A stretch of 64,000 nucleotides of DNA from Phoenix dactylifera (Eukaryota; Streptophyta; Magnoliopsida; Arecales; Arecaceae), in contig NC_052395.1 of the NCBI RefSeq assembly GCF_009389715.1, positions 21,180,493 to 21,244,492 of the forward strand. Direction: 5' to 3'. Every line of letters begins with the position of its first letter. Position 1 is the stretch's first letter. The position numbers were made by a program, and so were the translations under genes. The notes beneath the pieces are model-generated. The model did no database searches, had not been told where the DNA came from, and saw only the letters and a list, made by a program, of their open reading frames with translations. Below are positions 1-10,040 of the stretch, piece after piece.

Positions 1-2340
1 AGAGAAAAAGAAATATAAAGGTATATAAGCGACACAGCTCATAAAGTAAACTTTTCACTATTTTATCGGATCAAGCATAAGTTTTTTCATGTCAATGTAT
101 CATTTAAGAAAACTAATAGATATTCCAAAATAAGCATTTTATAATACGATATAATAAAACAAGTCATAAGCAAATCATACATGCATAAATCATTCATATT
201 TCATAAACATAGCTCTAAGTTTATTTTTCAAAAAATGCAACAATCGTTCTGCTGCCATTTAGCCATATCATAGTTCAAATTATTGCTCACAGATATTCGC
301 GCTATGGTCACTTTATACCCGTGATAGGGCCAGTATTCGTAATCGAAATATATTCATATTTGTATGCCAACTTTATACTCGTCAGCGGAGCCAATATTCG
401 TATGGATGCTAGCTTCGGATGTCAATTTTTTCAATTCAAGGGATCATATATAGCTATCTAAGAGCTTTTAGAAAACTTATATATTTTTCTTAAAACATAC
501 ATATAAATAGATTAAAATATACTAAATGACATGATATTTTATAATAAAGCTATTTTTATTAAAACATTCATAGAACTATTTTTTATGATAAAGCACGATT
601 TTCATAACACATATGCTGATCCATAATTTTAAAAAAAGCATAATATTTCCACAAGAAGATTTTATGAACGGAAGATATGATCATAAAGAGTGCAAGATCT
701 ACTTACAAGTTCAAAAACTAGTAAGTAGTATAAGATTTACTTACAGATTTTGAAAGTTAGTAAAGAGTATAAGATTAATTTACTTACAAGTTTGAAAGTT
801 AGTAAGGAGTATAAGGTTTACTTACAAGTTTGAACATTAATAAGGAGTATAAGACTTACTTATTTCTTTCGTCTTAGACTGTTAAACTTCACTAGGCTAT
901 TCGGTTAACCCTATAAAAATATTAAAAGCAAAAAATAATTTCTATTTGATAATTTTAATCGAATTAAAATAATAAGAAACAAGGACGAAAGTTTGATGAT
1001 TTCGAGTGGGTCACGCATGAGCAATTCGATCAATAAATCATAAAGCATGGACTCGATCAAGACCAAGATTAATCAGCATGGTTTATCAATGAAAGTTTCA
1101 GGAATATTCAACAGGGTTGGGGCGATCGGTCTAGTAGGCAGCTCGGGCACGAGGGCGGAACCAGATCCTTTTATAGGAGTCAACTCAGGTTTGTAGATCA
1201 GATCGACATGAATGATACTAGGTTCCTTAGATCTTCTAGAGAGAGAAAGTAGAGAGAGGAGAGAGAAATTAGAGAGAAGAGTAGAGAGAAGAGAGAGGAA
1301 ATAAGAGAGAGAAAGAGGGAAGGTTCTCTCTCTCCTCCTCCTCTTCTTCTTCTCTTCTTTTCTTTTTTCTTTCATTCTTGGTAAAACAGAGGAAGAAGGA
1401 GGCTGCTGGTGGTTATGGACTTAGTGGTTTGACGAGATGGCGGCCGGAGGTGAAGACATGAGGCAGAGGGCGGCCAGTAGCGGTGGCATGCTCAGAAGAA
1501 GAGAGTCGAAACAAGGCACCCTATTTCGGATCCAATCCTAGCGATTTGCCAGTTAAAACCAAAGCAAAGTCTGCTAGATCGCTAGGAAAACGAGGGAAGC
1601 AAGACGAGGAACATTTACCTTGGTCCGGCAAAGCCTCCGGCGGCTCTTTCCATAAGAAATTGAGGAAGAAAGCTCGAAGAGAGGGCTTGGAATTGGTTGC
1701 TATTCTTGATGATTCCGGTGAAGAAAATCCAAGGAGGAGGAAAGTTAAAAGGGCGAAGTCCCCAAGTTCTAGATGAACTCGGAATGCTTTGGGAATGCTC
1801 GATTTTCACCGAAATAAGCACACTGGCCTTGGGCCTGGCAGGCCAGCCCAGAGGCCCAAGCCCTCACATTCTTTCCTTAAAAGAGTTTCCTCTTCAAAAC
1901 TTAACGTTTCTTAATTCTTAAACAAATGGAGGTACTTAATCTTTGATCTAATATTCCATCATGCTTTTGCTGCGCAACTCTGATCTAGACTCTAGAACAA
2001 TTTGTATTAACTCTAACTTCCTCATCTAAGTGATAAAATTCTTAAACAAAACATCTATAAGGATAACTTTCTTAAAAGAGATGACAATACCTAAAAGTTG
2101 ATTCAATTCTCCAGATATGCATTTCAAAGAGGTAGAAACTTAGAAGATACTAAGAAATAGAAGAATCAAATTATACATGAATATTTATAGAGTTATCTAG
2201 AATGATACCTATCACTGCTTGATCACTTGCACTAGCATCCTGCTGGGTCAAAGTGAACACCCGCGCATTTTCTTTTTGTTTCTAATTGGCTAGTTGAAAA
2301 AGATATTGATGACTACGCTTCAACAATTATATCATTGGTA
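1..2340. repeat. Degenerate LTR-like / repeat-rich intergenic DNA
   Basis: No convincing gene is visible. The stretch at about 290-430 repeats a theme (a 'tatggtcac... ccgtgatagggccagtattcg' type phrase, then a similar 'actcgtcagcggagcc' phrase) that resembles phrases at 55420-55770, so both may be fragments of one LTR family. At 1225-1380 there is a GA-rich then CT-rich stretch. A short open frame at 1483-1776 (+) codes for a basic Ser/Lys/Arg-rich peptide without a recognisable domain; I regard it as non-genic or as part of the repeat. The LTR reading is inference. Confidence 0.35.
700..865. repeat. Imperfect tandem repeat, 'acttacaagtttgaaagttag' theme
   Basis: The phrase 'acttacaagtttgaaagtta' followed by 'gtaaggagtataag' recurs about four to five times (starts near 711, 739, 782, 820 and 855) with variable 28-43 bp spacing. 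The copies are imperfect. No coding potential is evident. Confidence 0.6.
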
Positions 2341-2367
2341 TGACACAAAATTACAATGATGGTGAAT

Positions 2368-2670
2368 GTAACAACCCATCTACCCAGCAAATAACTGAAT
2401 CCTCGTCAAGCTAATAGTTAGAATCTATTCAAATCTAATCACAAGCCCCATGATCAGCCTATGATTAGCTCCAATGGATTCATGCTACAGTGTCCCCTAG
2501 TCGACATAGGTTATAGGTCAGATCTGCTCTGATACTATTTGTAACAACCCAAACCTCCAAAAAATGGCTAGTCGGAAGGTTTTATTTGGATTTTTTGATC
2601 TTATATAAATATCTAGGATCTATCCAGCAAATAATTAATATAAAACTAAACATACACTGCGCATATTTTC
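2368..2670 (-). mobile_element. Degraded TRIM (miniature LTR retrotransposon), same family as 42297-42998
   Basis: Read on the minus strand, this matches the three-LTR TRIM at 42297-42998. The right-hand LTR starts with 'TGTAACAACCC' at 2540 and runs to about 2670. It shares the 'GGCTAGTCGGAAGG', 'TATATAA' and 'GATCTATCCAGCAAATAA' phrases in the same order, then decays before an (AT)n tract. Immediately left of it, 'gctctgatacta' (2526-2537) is the complement of a Met-tRNA-type primer binding site. The internal part (2420-2525) matches the internal part of the other copy in reverse complement. A short LTR remnant begins at 2368. The element has no coding capacity and is heavily eroded. Confidence 0.7.
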
Positions 2671-2674
2671 ACAG

Positions 2675-2676
<2 letters not shown>

Positions 2677-2761
<85 letters not shown>
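2677..2761. repeat. (AT)n microsatellite, about 42 units
   Basis: An almost uninterrupted alternating AT tract of about 84 bp. It abuts the eroded end of the TRIM copy at 2368-2670, so slippage may have removed that LTR's terminus. Open frames here code only for Ile-Tyr repeats and are artefacts. Confidence 0.95.
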
Positions 2762-2764
<3 letters not shown>

Positions 2765-2989
2765 GGCGTGGAACCACACTTCCGCATGGAGAAAAAGCGG
2801 AAGGGATCAATTGCTTCTCTGGAAATGAATTCTTTACCAGAAGCTGTCATGTAAAAAATCTAATACTAGAAAAATACAAATACCTATAAAAGCACCAATT
2901 TATATGAAAACGGCTCTACCGAAAACCGCAACGGAACCCAACCTTCTCTTAACGGAGAAGGGAGAAAGAAAGGGCCCACACATAAGAGC

Positions 2990-3225
2990 GCCTGTGGGAC
3001 TTACCCGTTCGGGAAACCACCCGCCGCTCTACCTTCCGGCCTTCTGTCTCTCGCTGGGAGCCATGGCGACATTCTCGTGGGCGTCCTTCTGGTTCCGCAC
3101 CGGCTGATGAAACTCCTTTATAAGAGCCCAGAGGTTGAGGTTGTGGCGATGGATTGGATTCTGAGGCACCATGGTGTTGGGCTTGGATCGATTCTATTGC
3201 TTCTCTTCTCTAAATCCTCTTCGCG
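2990..3225 (+). other. Probable 5' UTR exon of the RING-H2 gene relative
   Basis: A GC-richer stretch ends at 3225 before a GT donor (3226). A matching acceptor 'gcatacag' ends at 4224, followed by a second leader exon (4225-4379) that runs directly into the ATG at 4380. The 999-bp leader intron carries the poly-C tract at 3984-4018. The transcription start is not visible, so the left edge is a guess. Short frames at 3062 and 3077 would be upstream ORFs if this is transcribed. Confidence 0.45.
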
Positions 3226-3982
3226 GTTAGTTTTTTTTCGAAGCTTTCTATCTATATATCTCCTATCGAAATTCATTCAAGAAACTTAAATTTTCAGGGA
3301 AAAAGAAAGGATTAGCAAAAAGAGTTGATCTTGTTCTGAAAATATTGTTATATTTTTTATAACGTAAATAAATATCCTTTTAATATTTTGCATTATTCTT
3401 TTATCGACTTTTTTTGCTGGCTGTCATCAAAAAAAAAAAAAAACATTGATTAATGATTGCTGGCTCTACCAGTTGCTTGCGCTGTCTCGATTTTGTTAGC
3501 AATTCTCATTTGATGTAATTGTAATATTTTGTGCCATTTTAATATCTAGATTCCCTTTCTACTTAAGATCTCATTTGATATTTTGATGTAATATTTTGTG
3601 CCAGTTCTTGTTCTGTTCATTCTTTTGATACTATACGTGAAATTTGGCGATTGCCTTCTTTTGTGGCACTCTGGTCCAGAATCAATAGCTCACCAAATTT
3701 GTTAAAGCTATGAGATAGTTTGTTATGGCATAAATAATAACATAGTAAACTGGACCAGAATTTTCCATGTTCTTCTTGAAGTTCTTTTTTTTCCTGGTAC
3801 TGATGTTCGTCTTGGAGTTTGATGAGAATTTTTTTCCCAACCTCTTTTTACATTGTGGAGGCATACATGATTTTGGTTATTTTGGACAGAGATTCTGTTT
3901 CTACAGATGTAGTCTGTGTTAAGATGATCTTTCTCATCAATTCTCTTTAGATGAATTGGTCCTTTTTGTTTTCTTTCTTTCA

Positions 3983-3983
<1 letters not shown>

Positions 3984-4018
<35 letters not shown>
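3984..4018. repeat. Poly-C tract (35 consecutive C)
   Basis: Thirty-five consecutive C residues on the plus strand (G on the minus), followed by a short TC-rich stretch and then 'aggggga'. It lies within the putative leader intron of the RING-H2 relative. Such long C homopolymers are rare in plant nuclear DNA and may also reflect assembly or sequencing behaviour. Poly-Gly frames across it are artefacts. Confidence 0.95.
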
Positions 4019-4020
<2 letters not shown>

Positions 4021-4379
4021 TCTTCATCAAGATCAGGGGGAGGGGGGTGGAAATCGCCTTGTTGCCGTTTGAATTGAGTGAATTTCTGCACTTTTCTACC
4101 TGTGGTACCACTCCATGATTGTTTATTATTTGAGTCTGCATGAATATAACTTCTTTGGAGTTCTAGCTCCATGTATTAACCTTCATGTTGTTATGGTTGA
4201 CTGATTTGCATCTAATGCATACAGGAACAGCTGGAGATTTAATGGAGTTTCTTCTCCAAGAATTGGTGCAAATGATGTTGGCTGTAAATATCAAGATTAC
4301 TTGAAATTATGTGAGGTTCCTTTCACTCTGGAGGGTTTTAGTCGTTCTTTTTGTGGTTTCTAGTTTGAACATCAAGATT

Positions 4380-6862
4380 ATGGGGGCCAACTGTTGTGTG
4401 GCTGCTCCAAGGGAGAAACCATTGTTTTCCTGTTACAAGATGAGTGGCAGTCATTCTGCTCATAGGAATGCTAGATGCTCCTCTGGATGGAGCTTTCTAC
4501 GTGGCAACCGAACTCATATAATGGATGTTTTCAACAACCATTCGGAGTTTTCTCATCACAACAGTGGGAATATTGACTCAGAATTTAAGCATCGCGTAGA
4601 AACAGATCATGAAGGTCTTCTAGCTGGGAAGACACCGGTAGCAGCTTCTCAGGCACTCAGACAGCTGAACTCTCCTGATAAATTGAGCATTGGTTGTAGC
4701 TCCAAAGTGGCTTTCAAAGGTAAAATATTTGGACTGTGTTCTATATCATTCTTATCTTTGCTTGGTTATCCTTTCTCATAATATTTTCTAGATTATCAGA
4801 TATTATAGCAGCCTATAATTCTTTTTTCACTGGTTGATTGATTCTAGAAATTATATCTTAATAATTAACCCAAGTTATATGCAAATATCCATTAAATATT
4901 CATAACTTATTGAAATATCTTATTAGTTCCTATTGCTTTGCCAATTTTATGGTTGGTCCATCTCCTATGCAAGTTATCTTTTGCATGCATGCACTTGTAA
5001 GCTGGTTGCACTACTTTTTATTTGTTCTATTCTCTATGTATAGCTCATCTTGTAACTCTAATCAACCATCAACAGCTGTGTAGCTTGTACATGGAAGAAC
5101 TATGTTATACAAAAATGAACTGTATATGTCGAAATAATAGCTGGCAATGGCATGTTTATGGTGATGAAGATCTAAACTATAGTTTTTCTGCCTTTTGAGG
5201 TAGGGAAGCATCTCTTTTAATAATATTTGCTTACTGTATATTAGGGAAAACATTCTTGTGCTGAGAAGCTTCTATCTATAAAATTTTCTAATAGTTACAT
5301 AATGTTTTACAATATGAAGAAATGCTGTTATATATAAAAATTTTACCCTAATTTAACAAAATAGCAGAGCGGCCTTTACCTTTAACTCATGAAAGAATTT
5401 ACAAATCAGTAGATTCCAGAACTTAGAAGTGATTCTCACTGACACAGGTTGTGGCATGTAGTATGGATTTCTTCTAATCCATACAGCTCATGTCTAGAAA
5501 GAGACTGCACGAGTTCCACTTATAAATGTCAAATTATTTCTGGTCAGTTGTTCATGCTCGCCAAACTATGACATGATCCTCTTTATATGGTAAATACTAT
5601 CATAATCTATCGTACCTAGGAAATTTTGAAGAGCATAGCTGGATAACTAATCATGTTTAATACTCTTCTTAACTTGTTTCTGTAGAATAATAAAGTTTCT
5701 GCTGCAACTTTAGTGGATAAATGTTTCATGTTAATGCGATCAATGCTGCATAGAGGGTATAATTTTTCATGCACTCTTTGCATAATTCCTCATCTAATAT
5801 TCTTATTCCTGTAACAGATGGATCCATCAGAAGAAATTTACCCTTCAAGGTGAGCTGGAATAAAATGGAGACATTTATTAAATATTTCTATTCCTTCTTT
5901 GCTGTTAATTTTCATGATTGAAGCTCAATTAAGTTTGCTTTGATTTTTTAACATTGCATTCTTTTAACCTAGCATAGGAAAAAGACTCCAGTAGATCACA
6001 AGTAATTGCACCATGTATTGAGCCATCAATTTCTCCATCTACATCAGCTTCTAAAGCAGGCCCATCATCTTTGAAGCAAGCCAAACATCAAGTACGATAT
6101 CAAGACATAACTCTGATAACATAGTTCCACCTGTCAAATCTTTAAATGAGGACAGCTCTCTTGAAGGAAGGCAGTCTTTTGTTCTTCCAGGCAATGACTT
6201 ATCCAATGATGGATCCCAGGTTGGGTCTTTTGATGTTTGGCCTTCAGTTGATATCTCTGAATTGATGTCCTCTTCCCAAGGAGAGACATGTTCATTTGGA
6301 AGCGAACACTCAAGTTACCTCTGAATTGATATCTCAGCTTTCATCAACTTCCCTTTATTCTGATTCACAAATGTGCGGTGTATGCTCAAAGGTATTGAAT
6401 GATAGATCTTTGTGGAGTAGCCAAAAACTGGTTCTGAACAAAGAAATATCTGCAGTGGCTATTCTGATCTGTGGGCATGTCTTCCATGCAAACTGCTTGG
6501 AAATTATAACGCATGCGACTGATAAGTTTGACCCGTCTTGTCCAGTCTGTATGAATGGTGAGAAATTTGTATTGAAACTAGTGGAGAGAACTAATTGGAA
6601 GGTAAGAAGCAGGATCTGGAGGAGCCAAGTTGCCAGCATTGATGTTGATGGTGATTTTGTTTTTGATGGCATGCAACGTGGTGCTAAAGGTCATTGGTTG
6701 CGAGCTAGCTCTAACATGAAGAGCTCCTTTAGAAGACCCTTCCTAAGGTGGTACGCCTCCACTAGTTCGCAACCTATAAGGTCAGAGTCAGAAAGGGAGC
6801 CTTCAAGGAAGAAAGCATTCCGGGTAGGACATAGGATGAGATCAAAGAGCAATGTTCTATAA
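4380..6862 (+). pseudogene. RING-H2 zinc-finger protein relative, frame-disrupted (probable pseudogene)
   Basis: The likely product was a plant RING/U-box superfamily E3-ligase-like protein of the group that begins 'MGANCCVAAREKP'. Exon 1 is 4380-4719 (starts MGANCCVAAPREKP), exon 2 is 5818-5849 and exon 3 runs from 5978; all junctions are GT-AG and in phase. The C-terminal third (about 6296-6862) has a RING-H2 pattern: CGVC, then CGHVFHANC (C-H-H-C ligands), then CPVC, followed by a basic Ser-rich tail with an 'RRPFLRWY' motif, as I recall from the family. Two breaks interrupt it. The exon 3 frame hits TAG at 6122, while the next frame (from about 6088) continues the family-like Ser-rich sequence until TGA at 6322. 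The RING is in the third frame. Two indels, or sequencing errors, are the simplest explanation; unannotated micro-introns are less likely. E3 activity is known only of the family, not shown here. Confidence 0.65.
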
Positions 6863-7440
6863 TGTAGGATGTGCCTTCCTTGCTTCTGGTTCATTGGTTA
6901 TATATAAGTAGTATGAGAATTGATGGCATCTGTTTTAGGCCCTGCAATTATAATGTCTGTAGCTGTTATTTCTGGGACGTTCTGGTTTCTCTTACTTTTA
7001 TTTTCAAGTGCATAGCTGGTGGTCAGAACGGTTCCCAAGCTTGCAATATTTTGTGAACTCAAAAGTAGGGTGGAAAATGTCCGAATAGTAATTCTTCATC
7101 TCTCTCAGGATATGCATTACTCTTGATCCTCAGTAAAGAGTCATCCATACAATACTAGGAATTGGCATTTAAAAAGAGATGGCCAGTGATGAAACCATGT
7201 TATTTACCTCCCAGTTTGTGATAGAATTCTTCATGGTACTTATGTAATTGTTTTCAGTTTCTTTCTGCCTTCCTCCTCTAAATTCCTAATCTCCAACTAT
7301 CTAGTAATTGATTTTGCTATCGCTCTAACAATCAGGAGCAAAGTTACATTAAGAACTCCTGCAATGTTAATCTTTTGCATATTAAATATGATGCATGAAG
7401 TTTCATTATTTTGAGTCCTTTTGCTGCTTGAGGGATTTCC
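6863..7440. other. 3' flank of the RING-H2 relative; nothing further seen
   Basis: AT-rich sequence with no open frame worth reporting; the 61-codon frame at 6871-7056 has no recognisable features. Some of it may be 3' UTR. I see no clear mobile element or RNA gene. Confidence 0.4.
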
Positions 7441-7915
7441 GAACCTGGAGATTTTTTGTGAGCGTTGTCGACAAAATGGTTAGAGAACTGTCAAGCGGTA
7501 CCGGTTCTACTCAACCGTGCCGGAAGCCGGCTAAGCCAGATAGGACGGCTGCAGCATTCTACTTTGAAGCGTGATTGTTTGTCTCCTTTTTTTTTGGGGA
7601 GATTTGTTCAGTTTATCTCTACGGTAATACCGGGTCTTACCCGCAATGGGACAGAAACTTAACAAGGCCATCCATCTAGGTCTTTGGGAAAAAGAGGTCA
7701 ATGAGTCGAGACCTCAAGACGTGATCCTCAATAAGTTGATCCCTCAGAAAGAGGGTTTATTAACAGTCCAGTTTCTGCGGGCGCCCAGGTCCAGAGGAGT
7801 TAATTCACTATTAAAGAGTCCAGTCTCATGGGAGCTGAGGCTTTTGTTTGTCCTTGTCACCTTGTTTCTTTTGTATTGTGTTTGCTGTCAGGCTTTTCAT
7901 TTCATCGTCTCACGA
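7440..7915 (+). other. Possible organelle-derived insert, unidentified
   Basis: A block of clearly higher GC than its flanks, with open frames at 7465-7662 and 7646-7963 on the plus strand. The second ends in a hydrophobic stretch (about residues 65-90, 'LLFVLVTLFLLYCVCC'). A near-perfect inverted repeat, 'tttcatttc ... gaaatgaaa', sits at about 7897-7922. The base composition and style resemble plant mitochondrial DNA, like the block at 23900-24720, but I cannot name a mitochondrial gene in it. A retroelement fragment is an alternative. Confidence 0.3.
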
Positions 7916-7929
7916 AATGAAATGGTGGA

Positions 7930-8600
7930 TAGTTCCCTTTTTTTTTCCAAAAAAAATCTATAATAATCCATCTTCTTTTATGACGCAATCCACCTAACAA
8001 TTAGACAAATGTAGATTTATTGCATCATATAACAAGATTATGTCCTTGCAATTGTTTCATTATTTTTATTATTATGAAACATTATAGAGTGCAACCGCCT
8101 CAAGTTTAACTACCTCTCTCTCCTCCTCTCGTCATGCCAGAGACTATACCTAACTTGCTAATCCAGAATAAACAAACTAAATCACTATTGTTGCCCTCAA
8201 ACCCAGCTAATACCGTTGAAAATAGATTAGAAATACGAGTATAGATATGTATCATATGCTACAATTTATATTCATCTTTATTTTAAATAAATGTGGATAC
8301 AAATTGGATATTAATGCTACAGATAAATGCAGATATAAATAAAATGGTTGAACTTTGATTAAAGATATCATGCATTGCATGAGAAATAGATTAACTTAGC
8401 ACATTTAATTATTAACAGTAATTTTTTTAAAGTCCTTGAGAGCTATATATGATTAAGTAGAACTAAAAATAGAACCAGATATTCTGGAATGGAGCAGTTT
8501 TTAGTCTGCTGTCAAGCTTCTTTTTATCTATTATCTGGTTTTCCATGTTTTTAGTCTGCAATTCTGGACCATCTTTTCTTCTCTTATTTTGATGTACTAT
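7930..8600. other. AT-rich intergenic DNA upstream of the dehydrin promoter
   Basis: Low-complexity AT-rich sequence. No open frame, RNA gene or mobile element is recognised. Confidence 0.5.
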
Positions 8601-8650
8601 TGCTTAGCCTATCAGGTTTCCATTCTCATCTCACGACTTCCTCAAGACCA

Positions 8651-8881
8651 CTAGACACGTGGCCGACACGCCTACATCCATATCCGCAACTCCCACCGCC
8701 CTTCCTATTTTTGGTAGATCCACCGCCCTTCTTTAACGTATCCGATGCGCTGCGGACACCACTCTCTCACGCGTGTCACCTCGGTCCGCATGCCCCCACC
8801 CTACGTCGTCACGAGGCGCACACGTGTCTGCAGCTCGATCGCTCCCGCCATACCTATCCAACGATCTCCACCTCTATAAAT
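8651..8881 (+). promoter_or_regulatory. Dehydrin promoter: ABREs, CE3, DRE/CRT and TATA box
   Basis: CACGTG at 8656-8661 (within 'gacacgtggc', a G-box ABRE) is immediately followed by GCCGAC at 8662-8667 (DRE/CRT core). ACGCGTGTC at 8769-8777 matches the CE3 coupling element. A second CACGTG lies at 8821-8826. The TATA box TATAAAT is at 8875-8881, 116 bp before the ATG. ABRE plus CE3 is the known arrangement for ABA-responsive LEA genes, and DRE is bound by DREB/CBF factors. Response to ABA, drought or cold is inferred from the motifs. Confidence 0.7.
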
Positions 8882-8996
8882 CACCACTCCCTCCCCTCCT
8901 CCCTCTCCACTCAGAAGTCAGATCTTCTGCTTCCGAAAAAGAAAAGGTTGCAGTATTATTAGTTTTAGCGGTCGGTCACATACGAGAGAAAGAAAG

Positions 8997-9865
8997 ATGG
9001 CGGAGATGAGGGACAAGTACGGCAAACCGATCCCGGAGCATCAAGGTTACGGTGGTGCGGGCACCGGCGGGACTTACGGCACCACCGGCACCACCACCAC
9101 TCCGCATGGAGTGGTGCATGGACAAGGTGGCGGGCAGCAGCAGCAGGTGCACCTAGGGAAGGAGGAGCCCCACGGTGGACGGCACCACCGCTCCGGCAGC
9201 TCCAGCTCCAGCAGCTCGGTAAGCTTAATAATTAACTTTACCATATTGGTCTATAGATAGCTTTCATTTAAGCTGACAGTAAATAACAGATGCTACATAG
9301 GGGTGCAGTTCATAGATTTCCACTCTCCACTGCAAAGTGGAAACACGTTAACCGCCCTCCAATGCACACCGGCCTAAATCGTCACAATCTCAAAGTCCGT
9401 TATGTTTTGCGGGCAGGACGAAATAGTGGATCTAAATCGTAACACGCTTTTGGGAATTAATCTATCGTACGTAGTAGCGATTTTCCCATGTGAATACTCA
9501 CCCTATCCCTGTCTTCCTACACACTGTCTTATATTCAAAATTTTGGAATTGTGAGGTTGTTTTTGTACTCTTCGTCTTCTTCCTCTCCTCCGTTCTTGCT
9601 ATTTTATTCGAACGTGTTATTTATCTTGTTGTGTTTACTGATCTACTTGTCGAAAATATATGTGGGCATGCAGTCGGAGGATGACGGGCATGGCGGACGA
9701 AGGAAGAAGGGATTGAAGGAGAAGATAAAGGAGAAGATGCCGGGCGGCGGGCACAAGGAGGAGGAGCACGGGCAGACTGCTGAGGGCCAGCACGAGAAGA
9801 AGGGGATGATGGAGAAGATCAAGGAGAAGTTACCGGGACACCATTCGGAGGGCTCGCCGCACTAA
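8997..9865 (+). CDS. Dehydrin, YSK2-type (group 2 LEA), two exons
   Basis: A hydrophilic, Gly/His/Lys-rich dehydration-stress protein, thought to protect membranes and proteins during water loss in cytosol and nucleus. Exon 1 is 8997-9218, exon 2 is 9674-9865; the donor is TCG|GTAAGC, the acceptor GCATGCAG, and the join is in phase 0, giving 137 codons. A Y-like segment ([12 protein letters not shown], about residues 6-17) is followed by a Gly/Thr/Gln-rich region. A Ser tract ending in SEDDG (about 66-79) is split by the intron exactly within the S-segment, the conserved intron position of YSK dehydrins. Two K-segments follow: [15 protein letters not shown] and [14 protein letters not shown]. 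The Y-segment is degenerate relative to the usual DEYGNP. Regulation is probably through ABA and drought, as the promoter motifs suggest. Confidence 0.93.
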
Positions 9866-10040
9866 TGGTCCTTCGCTGTTGTCCAGGACCAGGAATAAGG
9901 AAGACACGTGCCAGTGCACGTGACATTCAGTAGTGTTTGTTCTGGTTGTGTGAGTTGTGATGGCGTTCGTGCGAGTCGAGTTGAGGTAGTATTATCTGTG
10001 TACCGTGTATGCTTGATATAATTAATAAAATACTTGCTTG
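9866..10040 (+). terminator. Dehydrin 3' UTR and polyadenylation region
   Basis: After the TAA the sequence runs through a 3' UTR with an AATAAA hexamer at 10024-10029, a plausible plant near-upstream polyadenylation element. Two ACGTG-containing motifs occur at about 9904-9922; they look like ABREs but are downstream of the gene. Confidence 0.55.

Noticed and set aside
1073..1375. Minus-strand 100-codon frame rich in Arg/Lys/Ser/Leu
   Set aside because: It is an artefact of GA/CT-rich low-complexity sequence, with no domain.
2586..2850. Ile-Tyr repeat frames on both strands
   Set aside because: Pure translation of the (AT)n microsatellite.
3723..4172. 149-codon minus-strand frame with poly-Gly
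   Set aside because: Poly-C tract read on the other strand; it overlaps the leader intron of the RING-H2 relative and resembles no protein.
8600..8962. 120-codon frame upstream of the dehydrin
   Set aside because: Lies over the promoter and 5' UTR, His/Pro/Ser-rich without motif; ends before the true start.
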